From Drechmeria coniospora (taxonomy: Eukaryota > Ascomycota > Sordariomycetes > Hypocreales > Ophiocordycipitaceae): a stretch of 64,000 bases of DNA. The notes beneath the pieces are model-generated. The model was not told the DNA's origin. It searched no databases and was given only the letters and a program-made list of their open reading frames with translations. Location: the NCBI RefSeq assembly GCF_001625195.1, contig NC_054389.1, positions 5,390,520 through 5,454,519 on the forward strand. Direction: 5' to 3'. Each line of letters begins with the position of its first letter. Position 1 is the first letter of the stretch. Both the position numbers and the translations under genes were made by a program. Positions 55,516-64,000 of this stretch are shown piece by piece.

Positions 55516-58395
55516 CTAGAGTGCCCTGTCGGACAGACCGAGCCCCTTCTCGGGCGAGGAAAAAGCATCGGCTTGCAGGAACAAGCTCAGGTCGCCCAAG
55601 GCGTCGTCACCCTCCCAGTGGCCGTTGACGAGGGTAAAGTACGGGTCCTCGAACAAGCCGTCCCGCGAGTGCGACTGACCCAGCGTCGGCGACGAGGGCG
55701 GAAGCGCATGGCCAGCGTCGCTCACGCCCACTTGTACGCCTGCGCCTACCCTTGCGGGAGGTGCAGCGTCTGACTTCGCCGCGCCGTTGTTGACCGTGGC
55801 GTCAACATCATGGCCGCCGGTGCCGGCGTGTGACGACGCATCCAGGCGCTCGGCGATGGAGCGGTCGAGGTACCGCAGGAAGAGATCGAGGACGTTGTTG
55901 TTGATGCGCCAGTACTTTTGTATTTCCCGAAGGCACAGAAGGCACATCCGCGCCCGGTGCTCGGCGATGCAGCGCGCGACACCCGTGCCGCGCCGGATGC
56001 AGATGGTGTGAATGCAGAGAGCGGCGAAGAGGCTGGTGATTCTGCGAAACGATGACAATGATTGTCATGGTAAGCGTTTGTCGACTTTGGCAGGCGTTCA
56101 ATCGCACGCAACGCATACCGACCGGCCGTTGGCTCGGGCCGAGCGCTTGGGAGTTGGGTGTTGGGCATGAATTGTAGGGCATGAATTGTAAGGGGCTTGG
56201 GCGCCCGGGGTTTGCCACCTACAGGTGCATTTGTCCGTATCGGAGGGTGCCGTGCGTGTACATGTCCTCGGCGATGCGGCCGATGCGGCAGGCGGCCGTG
56301 GTAACCACTTGGTTGTGTTTGTCGTCCTCGCCGGTGCCGTCACCGCTTCGGAGGAAGCTGTTGAGGTGAAGTAGGATGCGGAGGTGGCTGGCCATTCACC
56401 GTTAGTTGGGAACAGGGGGGTGTTGGCTCGTGGCGGATGTGAGCGAGAGCAGCGACGAACTTGTATGCCAGATGGAGGAGACAGGTCCAGACGGACTCGC
56501 TGCCCTCGTCGGTCGCGCACTTCATGCCATTGGGCAAACTTTTCTTCCACGACTCGAGAGCGTGGTCAAGGCCACCGACATCGGCCACCGTCGACGACGC
56601 AGGTTGGCCTGGCGAAAAGCGAAGGTCAACGATTCGGCCAACTGATTGGGTGCCAACCGTCAAATGTCAGCGCAAGAATTCCACTCCCAGAGCACACGCG
56701 GCGAGGGAGGATGGCAGGGAGGTTCGTTCGTACGCAACCGAGCCATCTCGACCATCTTGATGGCATAGGTAATGTGCTCTGCCTGGCAGGTCCCGAAGAG
56801 ACCGCTGCTGGGACCGTCCGTCTCGGATTCGAGGTCGCCGACGTCGAGGGGGTCCATGTCGCAGTCCTCGTCTCGAACGCGACTCGGCAGTCCGAGCGCG
56901 GCGGCTACCTGTCGTTCCCTGACCTGGCCGTTCCGTTCGTTAGCGAAATGCCAGCGGTTCATTGGCTTGGTGCCGGTGATCGAGGCATTGACGTGCGTAG
57001 ATGGACCACCAGATTCTCCTCCGCATCCGCGTCGCGTGCGCGTCTTTCGACATGGAAGACTTGGGCCTGTTGGCTGTCAGCTCACATATTCCGCTTCCTC
57101 TCACGCTTCCTCTCCACCCGCACGCCTCGGCTTCCTATGTATCTTCACTTCTTCCCGCGACAGGGCGGCGGCACTTACGATCTGTGAAGACCGTACGACT
57201 CGGAGAGGGTGACGACGACGCCGAGCCAGTACCGGACGTCCCGCACGTCGGCGGGTCCTCCGCGCCAGAAGCTCATGAGGAAGATGGACTGTATCAGGAT
57301 CATCTCGTCCTTCTCCCAGTCGGCGTGGAAGAGCAGCCTTGCCCGCGTGTACAGCAACCGCTTCGCCTCGGCGCGGTCCCGGAATCCCATGGCGACGATG
57401 GTGTCGTCGCCGCAGTAGGTGGCGCCAATGAAGAGCATGGCCTGCAGCAAGAAGGGTGAAATGTTCATGGCGGCGAGCCGACGCGTGATCTCGGCGCGGT
57501 CGACGACGGGAAAGGATGGGTGAAACCAAGTAAAGTACGCTTGCAGGGCGGGCAGGCAGGTGCGGAGGTCGGGTAGGGTGAGGGCGCCTTCGTCGCGCAG
57601 GTAACGCATCGTGCTGGCACTGATGCCCCTACCATCCGCGTACGTAGACGAGGACGGGCTGCCGGGGATGGGGAAGGTGAGCCGAGGTTTCTGGGAGAAC
57701 GAACGGCCGGCGGCGGCGGCGGCGGCGGCTTCCTCGCTTGGGACGAGGGTGAGGAAGTTGGACTCTCCGAAGAAGAGCGTGCCAGAGGCGGGGGAGGTAG
57801 GTGACGGCGTGTTGGGGTGACCCAGCGGTGCCGACGCCGATACCGAAGCCGAAGCCGAGGCCAAAGGAGGATCAGAAGGTGGCTGATCAGGAGGAGGAGA
57901 GGGAGGTGCAGGGGCGATCCGTTGCAAAGGACGAGCAATGCCATCGGTTGCCGAGTCTCGGCCTCCACAAAGGTCATCTGCTCTCGTGAATGGATTCTCC
58001 TTTGCGCTTGAGGGCGTCCCTTGGTCCATATCGGTTTTTAGACGAGGGTTGAGCGAGATGCCGGCGTCGTCGGTCGCCATCTGGGGTTGCAGCCGTTGTG
58101 ATCGGCGAGGATACCTGGGGAGAACCAGTTCAGCACGGGAGAGACGAGAAATGCAAACAGATGGTACTTGGTATCTTTGATGGATCCTCCCGACTCGGAG
58201 TGGACAACACAAGAGATGAATAAAAGGGGAAATTCACCTGCCTCGGCGGGATGGCAGAATCTCGCACTTCGCACCCGTCGTGCTGCAATTGGAGCAGGGC
58301 TGCCTCTCGATGACGTTGCACTTGACGCGGCGGCTGTTGCAGCTGCGGCAGGCATGCTTTGCCCGCGTCTTCTTGTTCGACTCGGGCGTCGCCAT
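55516..58395 (-). CDS. Zn(II)2Cys6 transcription factor with fungal TF (MHR) domain
   Basis: Seven exons: 58395-58238, 58114-57179, 57066-56997, 56923-56734, 56641-56461, 56387-56223, 56041-55516, giving 741 residues. The zinc cluster is at 16-44 (C-x2-C-x6-C-x7-C-x2-C-x6-C; Cys16, 19, 26, 34, 37, 44), followed by a basic linker. Low-complexity Pro/Ala/Ser (~100-165), then the middle homology region: LPALQAYFTWFHPSFPVVDR, LLQAMLFIGATYC, DWEKDEMILIQSIFLMSFWRG, SYGLHRS, RRRIWWSIY, RQVAAALGLPSRVRDEDCDM, IKMVEMARLLGRIVDLRF. This layout is that of cutinase/fatty-acid-type regulators (CTF1-like), but the target genes cannot be told. Intron 3 (56924-56996) has a GC donor (TAC|GCACGT) with a strong GCTAAC branch point; no GT alternative keeps the frame. 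The last intron is 181 nt. Confidence 0.9.
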
Positions 58396-59330
58396 GGCGT
58401 CGATGCTTCAGTCCAAAGGGCGCATTGGTCGACCAGGATACCATTCGTGGTGATGGTGATGGCGGTGGGCGAGTTATTCCGCCGAAGCTGACGGGCGAAG
58501 AGTGCACGTTGAGAAACCTGAGGCACAGCTCACGCCGAGCTTCTATTCAGGTGGCTCGCAGGTAATGATTGTAGGTGAGCAGTGGTACTAATTAGCACGT
58601 TGTCGATGGTCCACGGGTACTATTCTAGGGACCATCCTTGCTACTAAGCACCTATAAGTACGCAGAGTAACAGCTATTACTAGGTACCTACTAAGGTACT
58701 ATGTAGGCGCCCTGCGTATTAGTTACCCCATACTCGGGAGACTGTGATACAAGTACAGTAAGTGTACGGAGTGTGTGTGTGTGTGTATTACTGCGTACGA
58801 CACAAGTAATACTGTATTGCCCCATTCTCTCAGATTGGTACTAATTCATCAGAGGGTATTAATTCGGTTCCACCAAGTTAAGCATGAATGTCCTGACAAG
58901 AACAGGCACAGAGAAGGCTTAGCACTTATATCCCAACATACCTCATGTGGCCAAAACATACTCTTGTTCCTTCACATAATCGCATTTCAATCGACTCTCG
59001 GGAATGACATGAAACACTCGGAATGACGCTGAGTTGGAGATGGGTAGCCTTGCCATTGGACCGAATACTTGGTTGGGATTGTCATCATTTTGCCATTTGC
59101 GGGGCTGTCCAAGTGCCCCTAGTACAGCCGCATTTACCTATTCGTCCGTCGACTTGTCCGCGCCTCGAACAAACATGGGACGAGCCTTGATGAATCAACG
59201 AGGACAACGAACTCGATGCAGCCAGCCCGTAGTCACCCATGTACCAACAATGCCGGTATTAGTATCTAGCACATTTGAACAGTACCATCTAAGTACACGT
59301 ACGGAGCACCAATGACGACACTGCTCTTCG
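58396..59330. other. Region upstream of Zn2Cys6 gene
   Basis: About 0.9 kb without a gene. It includes the Zn2Cys6 promoter, a (GT)8 run near 58771-58787, TACGGAGT motifs and the 3' region of the acyl-CoA dehydrogenase gene. Confidence 0.6.
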
Positions 59331-60662
59331 TTAGTAACTTCGCGGCAGCTTCAGCACTCGCTCGCCCACGTAGTTTAGCACCATCTCCCTGCTCACGGGC
59401 GCGAGCCGCGGCACGAGCGACTCGCGAAACCAGCGCTCGACGTCAAAGGCGGCCGCGTAGCCCATGCCGCCGTGCGTCAGCAGAGCGCGCTCGCAGGCGG
59501 TGAAGGCGGCCTCGGCGGCCAAGTACTTTGCGCTGTTGGCGGCAACGCCGACGGCCACGGAAGACGACTGTTCCGACGAGCCCTCCCGACCCCCTCCCGC
59601 CTTGTCGTAGAGCCGGGCGGCGTGGTAGGTGGCCAGCTTCGCCGCCTCGAGCCGCATGTAGGCGTCGGCGAGCGGATGGGCGATGCCTTGGTTGGTACCG
59701 ATCGGTCGACCGAAGACGACACGCTCGCGAGCGTACGCCGCGGCCCTCTCGAGAGCGGCGTAGCCGAGCCCGAGCGCTTCGCCGGCGACGAGGCAACGTT
59801 CGGCGTTGATGCCGGCGAGGGCCACGGCGAATCCCGCACCTTTGGCGCCGACGAGGGCACTCGACGGAACGCGGTACCGGTCGAAGAAGACCTCGTTCGC
59901 GTCGACGGCTCGTCCGCCCATCTTGCGGATGCGACGCATCTCGAGGCCGGGCCGACGGCGGTCGAGGTCGATGCAGAAGAGCGAGAGGCCCTCGCTCGGC
60001 TTCGGCACCTCGTCGAGCGACCTCGTACGGGCGAGCAGGATCATCTTGGAGGCCACCTGGGCGCAGGTGATCCAGACTTTCTGACCCGAAATCTCATATC
60101 CGCCGTCGACCTCGTGGGCGGCCGTCGTCAGCCGCAGGGTGTCGAGACCGGCGTTGGGCTCCGTCACGCCGAAGCAGACGCGCGACCGGCCGGAGATGAT
60201 GTCCGGTATCGTCTCCCGGAGCTGATGATGGGTTCCAAACTTGGCCAGCGGCTGCGTCGCGTAGACGTTGGCGTGAATAGCCTGGGCGCCGGCCATGCCA
60301 GCGCCGGACTCGGCGATGGTCTGCATCATCATCGTCGCCTCCGACAGGCCCAGGCCGACGCCGCCGAGGGAGGGTGGGAGGGCGATGCCGAGCCAGCCGG
60401 CGTCGGCGAGGGCCGCGTGGAACTCTTGGGGGTCCTTTTCGCTCGCGTCGCGCTCCTGCCAGTACGAGTTCGGGAATCGGGCACATACTTTTCCGACGCC
60501 ATCGTGGACGACAAGCTCATCGTCGGTGAAGCCGCTGGTATCCATAATGCGACGGCGGCGCGTGGATGAGAAGGCCCTCGACGCCTCGGCCTGCAGTGAT
60601 GCGAACAGAGGCCGAGGGCGACGGCCGAAGGAACGGCCAAGGGCCGAACAGATGGTCGACAT
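59331..60662 (-). CDS. Acyl-CoA dehydrogenase family flavoprotein
   Basis: FAD enzyme that inserts an alpha-beta double bond into acyl-CoA thioesters, passing electrons to ETF. Intron-free, 443 residues. The N-terminus (MSTICSALGRSFGRRPRPLF ... SRAFSSTRRRR) is basic, Ser/Arg-rich and acid-poor, a mitochondrial presequence ending near 38; there is no PTS1 (ends RSY). Domains: helical N-domain (LADAGWLGIALPPSLGGVG), beta domain with CFGVTEPNAGLDT and GQKVWITCA that bind FAD and substrate, C-domain with INAERCLVAGEALGLGY, ARERVVFGRPIGTNQGI and THGGMGYA. The short-length and HGGMGYA-FDVER end resemble the CaiA/isovaleryl-type subgroup, but the substrate cannot be assigned; I do not place the catalytic base. 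Codon usage is GC-rich, so antisense frames are open but are shadows. Confidence 0.92.
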   Translation of the reverse strand: MSTICSALGRSFGRRPRPLFASLQAEASRAFSSTRRRRIMDTSGFTDDELVVHDGVGKVCARFPNSYWQERDASEKDPQEFHAALADAGWLGIALPPSLGGVGLGLSEATMMMQTIAESGAGMAGAQAIHANVYATQPLAKFGTHHQLRETIPDIISGRSRVCFGVTEPNAGLDTLRLTTAAHEVDGGYEISGQKVWITCAQVASKMILLARTRSLDEVPKPSEGLSLFCIDLDRRRPGLEMRRIRKMGGRAVDANEVFFDRYRVPSSALVGAKGAGFAVALAGINAERCLVAGEALGLGYAALERAAAYARERVVFGRPIGTNQGIAHPLADAYMRLEAAKLATYHAARLYDKAGGGREGSSEQSSSVAVGVAANSAKYLAAEAAFTACERALLTHGGMGYAAAFDVERWFRESLVPRLAPVSREMVLNYVGERVLKLPRSY

Positions 60663-61703
60663 TTTTGTCTCTGCTAGTTCGTCTCCAAGAAACCGCTGGC
60701 CGAGTCGTGCTCGTCGACTGCCGGCAGACCAGTTTGAACTTGTTTCAATCCCATGTTCGAATACTTATACGCCGCCGACAAGCCAGACTGGCTGAGGCGA
60801 GGTGTCAGTGTCGGTGAGGAAGGCTGACGATATAGCCGACTCGGCATGAGTGGAGCAGCTCATTCCGCAAGGACTTGTACATGTAAGTAATACTGTACAC
60901 CTACAACTACGGAGGACTCCGTACTTTGTACTGTATCCGTATTTGTGCTCGAACTTGTACTGGTATTGGTACGGTGTACAGTACTTGGGTTGTTAACGCT
61001 TGCTGAACGAGTACATGCAAAATGTACTATAATTAGTGTAGTAGCCGAATCCGCCGATACAGCCTATTGCAGCTTCGATACGGGTATTATGGTACGGATA
61101 CAGACGCGCGGGCAGTGGGGGGAGGGAGTCCGGGGGGACGATCATTATTAGTACAGGAACTAACTTGTTCAATGTTTCGGCCGCCGTCACACCATCGAAT
61201 GCGTACCAGCGTGGTACATGTACATGTACGTCATCATGGTACAAGAAGAATTGCCCGAATGAAAGGCAGAGGTGGGTCAACTCGCAGTCAAAAAATTCCA
61301 TTTGGTATAACGAACCTAGACTCCTGCTACAAGGCGACAAAATCCTGACTCGATTCCTCGATCCAGGTGCCAGTTGGGTGGTGTTGTGGGTGGGCGATGA
61401 GCGACCGACTCCTCCGATCAGATCCGACCCGATCCGATCCGGCCATCACGCCCCGCCCAGTCCAACGAGCGTACCCTACGGCTCGATGCCGCAGAGGCCC
61501 CGGCGGAACGAAAGTGAAGATGAAGGTGAGAATGAAGGAGAATGAATGAAAATGAAATGTAGTCTGTCAATCATCCGTCAATCCATCCATCCATCCAACA
61601 AATACGGTCGCAACGGCCATCAGCCAACGCAAAAGCCATGAGGAGAGAGAGAGTGTGTGTGCGTGTGTGTGAGAGAAGAGAGGAGAGAACAGGTCGGGAT
61701 GAC
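60663..61703. other. Intergenic region upstream of acyl-CoA dehydrogenase gene
   Basis: About 1 kb, no gene seen. It contains the dehydrogenase promoter, several GTAC-rich motifs (60885-60990), GATCC repeats near 61420-61440 and a GT/GA microsatellite at 61645-61690. Confidence 0.6.
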
Positions 61704-62196
61704 TCAAACGCGCCAGTTGATTTCCGTCGCGACGGGGCTCCAAACGTTGAGCGACCCGGCGCCGACGAAGCGGAAACTGTCCTCCGGCTGCCTCAGATCC
61801 TTCTCGTCCGTCTTGTTGCCCGGCTCGACCTTTTTGTAACGGCACTGGCCGACATTCGGATGGGTGACGTAGAGTCTACGTGGTCCAAAGAAAAGCCAGT
61901 TAGCATGGGCGCGAGAAGAAGAACTGGCCGTGGATGAGGTGAGCGATAAGGGGAGGCGGGGGCGGAGGTTGTGGTGAAGTGAGGAGAAGTGCGGTGTAGC
62001 GAGGTGAAGTGCGGTGTAGCGAGGTGAAGTGCGGTGTAGCGAGGTGAAGCGAGGTGAAGCGAGGTGAAGCGAGGTGAAGAGTGATGAGGCGAGGTGAAGC
62101 GAGGAGAGGAGAGGACAGCACATACGTGACAAAGGGTTCTCCCGTCACCTTGGTCAGCTCCGTCCACGTATCGGCTGGAATGTGAGTCGACGGCAT
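61704..62196 (-). CDS. Small conserved-looking protein of unknown function (80 aa)
   Basis: Two exons, 62196-62126 and 61875-61704, with a 250-nt intron (GTATGT donor, TAG acceptor), give 80 residues beginning MPSTHIPADTWTELTKVTGE and ending NVWSPVATEINWRV. The joined product is compact and soluble, without signal peptide or membrane segment; the C-terminal part (YVTHPNVGQCRYKK, EDSFRFVGAGSLNVW) looks like a small beta-rich domain. I do not recognise the family. The gene is supported by the coherent exon sequences and splice signals. The intron carries the minisatellite at 61974-62112. A shorter or longer first exon cannot be excluded. Confidence 0.7.
61974..62112. repeat. Intronic minisatellite, 20-bp and 10-bp units
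   Basis: Plus strand: GAGGTGAAGTGCGGTGTAGC repeated three times, then GAGGTGAAGC four to six times with small variants (GTGATGAGGC). The 20-mer looks like two diverged 10-mers. In the transcribed minus strand it reads TTCACCTCGC, making the intron pyrimidine-rich. It fills more than half of the 250-nt intron of the 80-residue gene. Confidence 0.9.
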
Positions 62197-64000
62197 GGTG
62201 GGCGGATTTTGGCGGCGTCCGTGACGGCGACGAGAATAATTTTCCTTGTTCGCAATTGCGGTCGAGAGTTTGGCGACGACGGCGGCACTGACTGACCTGA
62301 CCCCGGCTTGTGGTCAAGAAGCGCTGGAAATGGGCAGGGACAAGTTCGCTGATGCAGGCGACAATCTATCGTCCAAGCGGATCGAGGATGAAGTTGGTCG
62401 CTCCCGGAAAATGGCAGCGTCGTGAAGGCGAATGAGTAGCGGTGGAATGGAGAAGAGTGATGCAGGATTTCCGTTCGTTTGAGGGGGAAGATGGAAAAGC
62501 TCTGGTGTTGCGAGAACACTTTCGTTTGCATTCGTTTTCGTGCGACGCCGGTGCGTTATGCGTCTGAGATGGATAGAAGCAGGCAAGTGCATGTGATTTA
62601 AACTTCCAGGGGACGAGGTCATGAGACTTGGCCGAAAACGACGTCATGGCGAAGTCTAATCCGAAGCTCGTACCAGCCGTCAGTCCAGTCCGGCAGTCGC
62701 AGCAGGCCCCCCACATCAGCTGCGTGGGCGCTTGTCGCAATGCGTGGCACGGCTCGTCGGGCGGTGCGAACTAATAGTCTAGACAGATAAGTGAAGCAGC
62801 AAACATGCATACAAAGACCAATCCACCCACGGATGCACCCTCCTTTCATCGCAAGCTACTACACATGTCCGTGTCGTCTGTCTGCATGCAGCCGTACCGT
62901 ACCTTGTCGTCGTATCGAACGCCTCCCCAGTCCGGTATCGGCCGCGGCCGGATACTGTCCACGCTGACAATTGACTACCCTTTCTGTCATGATGCAGCAC
63001 TCCCCGGCGTCAGTCGCATTATCCATCACTCTCTCCACCAATGAGCGCTTCGTTGGACCAGGATGCCCTACCACAAGAAGCAGCGGAAGTCGCACCATGT
63101 CCCGAAACTGCCACCAGACTGGTTGCCGTCAGCCGCATCACGCACTAGGCCTTGGTGTACGTGCAGCACAGTATTGCATTGTAGCCAAGGTACCTGGAAA
63201 CAGTAACGCGCATGTCGGTGTGCCGGAGAGCACACTAGGAACAGGAACAGATGGGTATACGGCGACTTGCAACAGTAACATGTCGGCGTGCAGCACCCCA
63301 GTAACCACTGATGTTGGTGTACGGAGTATGGATGACAGTAACCTTGTAATAGTGGGGTGGCAAAAGTGTCGATTCACTTTGTAGTACTCCGTAGTAGCGC
63401 TACCATCGTCACTTTTGTCTAGTGACAAGAGTAACAACAATATGTACTTACTGAACTTAGGCGTTCGGAGCACAATACTCTAGTAACAATAATAGGTATG
63501 TAATACTCCGCAATACCTAGTAGGTAGGTGTACTGTGCTCCGGACAGCACCCGAGAATCGATAACGTGTACTTGCAAGTAGCGCAAACGCACAGGCACCT
63601 ACTTGTACAGCAGTAGCCAACGACATGTACTTCGAATTTGTACTGTAGGTGTAGGCGTAATTATGTACCTAGTAAGTACTTGCACAGTATTACTTGCTGT
63701 ACTCCGTAGGTACCGAACAGGTACAGAGTACGGAGTACAACTACTATGGGACCTACAATACATGTACTTATTGCACCGTACGTAGTACAGTACATCTACT
63801 TGTCATAACAGTGCTCCTGACTTTCGCACACCGCAAGCATAGCAGAGGACAGAGTACGCACAAAGTACATCATTCATGCTTATATGTATATCGAGATTTG
63901 CATGTCAACATCCGCGTCTGTACTCTGAACAAACTCATCACCTTCCTTTTCCATCCTCACCCAGCACTGCACAAGTATGCACTGGCAAACAAAACCTGCA
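62197..64000. other. Terminal gene-empty stretch
   Basis: 1.8 kb without a gene I can support. It includes the promoter of the 80-residue gene, MITE copy 2 (63350-63428) and several TACTCCGTA/TACGGAGTAC motifs (63316, 63384, 63700-63740). A gene could begin beyond the window edge. Confidence 0.6.
63350..63428 (-). mobile_element. Tc1/mariner-like MITE, copy 2 (79 bp)
   Basis: Inverted relative to copy 1 at 40475-40553. It begins TAGTGGGGTGGCAAAAGTG and ends CACTTTTGTCTAGTGACAA. Shared blocks are GGGGTGGCAAAA, GATTCA, TTGTAG, TAGCGCTACC and ATCGTCACTTTTGTC. The outermost CAGT ends have mutated (TAGT and TTGT as read inwards), and the flanking TA is lost on the left, so it is older. The centre holds an extra TACTCCGTA not in copy 1, balanced by a small deletion. 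Confidence 0.75.

Noticed and set aside
59472..60569. Plus-strand 365-codon frame opposite the acyl-CoA dehydrogenase
   Set aside because: It is antisense to a complete enzyme with all conserved motifs; it stays open only because of GC-rich third positions.

Overview
The window is nuclear DNA of a filamentous ascomycete, most likely a Sordariomycete of the order Hypocreales (inferred; no species is named). The evidence is the short introns (48 to about 250 nt) with GTRNGT donors and RCTAAC-type branch points, fungal family content (Zn2Cys6 regulator, DUF2457, DUF4045-gelsolin, LCHN/DUF4484), dispersed 5S rRNA genes, an intron-bearing tRNA, and near-perfect protein matches to Pezizomycotina forms of SAR1, ARL2, SEC63, ATP16, SLC1 and sideroflexin.

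Layout. Bases 1-9028 hold no gene I can support. ATP16 (9029-9908, minus) is followed by a visibly AT-richer island of about 8 kb (10.0-18.5 kb). Each edge of the island carries a 5S rRNA doublet (10767-11035 and 18226-18533), and the two doublets belong to one duplicated segment. Inside are a decayed LINE reverse transcriptase fragment, an imperfect tandem repeat and one intact long gene for a secreted, modular, repeat-rich protein (13617-15428). Bases 18.5-26.1 kb are again gene-empty, full of short TACTCCGTAC-type palindromes, and end in a pyrimidine-rich leader.

From 26.1 kb to 62.2 kb the window is ordinary gene-dense core genome: a DUF2457 protein, SAR1, a patatin-like lipase, SEC63, an LCHN/DUF4484 (DENN-like) protein, SLC1 acyltransferase, a DUF4045-gelsolin protein, ARL2, tRNA-Arg(TCG), sideroflexin FSF1, a small mitochondrial membrane protein, a Zn2Cys6 regulator, an acyl-CoA dehydrogenase and an 80-residue conserved-looking protein. 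The last 1.8 kb has no gene but carries one of two copies of a 79-bp Tc1/mariner-like MITE.

The genes are not an operon or a pathway cluster. Several share themes: secretory pathway and ER (SAR1, SEC63), membrane-lipid metabolism (SLC1, patatin-like lipase, acyl-CoA dehydrogenase), mitochondrion (ATP16, FSF1, the 120-residue protein) and cytoskeleton (ARL2, gelsolin-like protein). I take this as normal housekeeping neighbourhood content. Exon boundaries were read by eye from splice signals and reading frames and are not backed by transcripts. The most unusual part is the AT-rich island with its 5S doublets and secreted protein.
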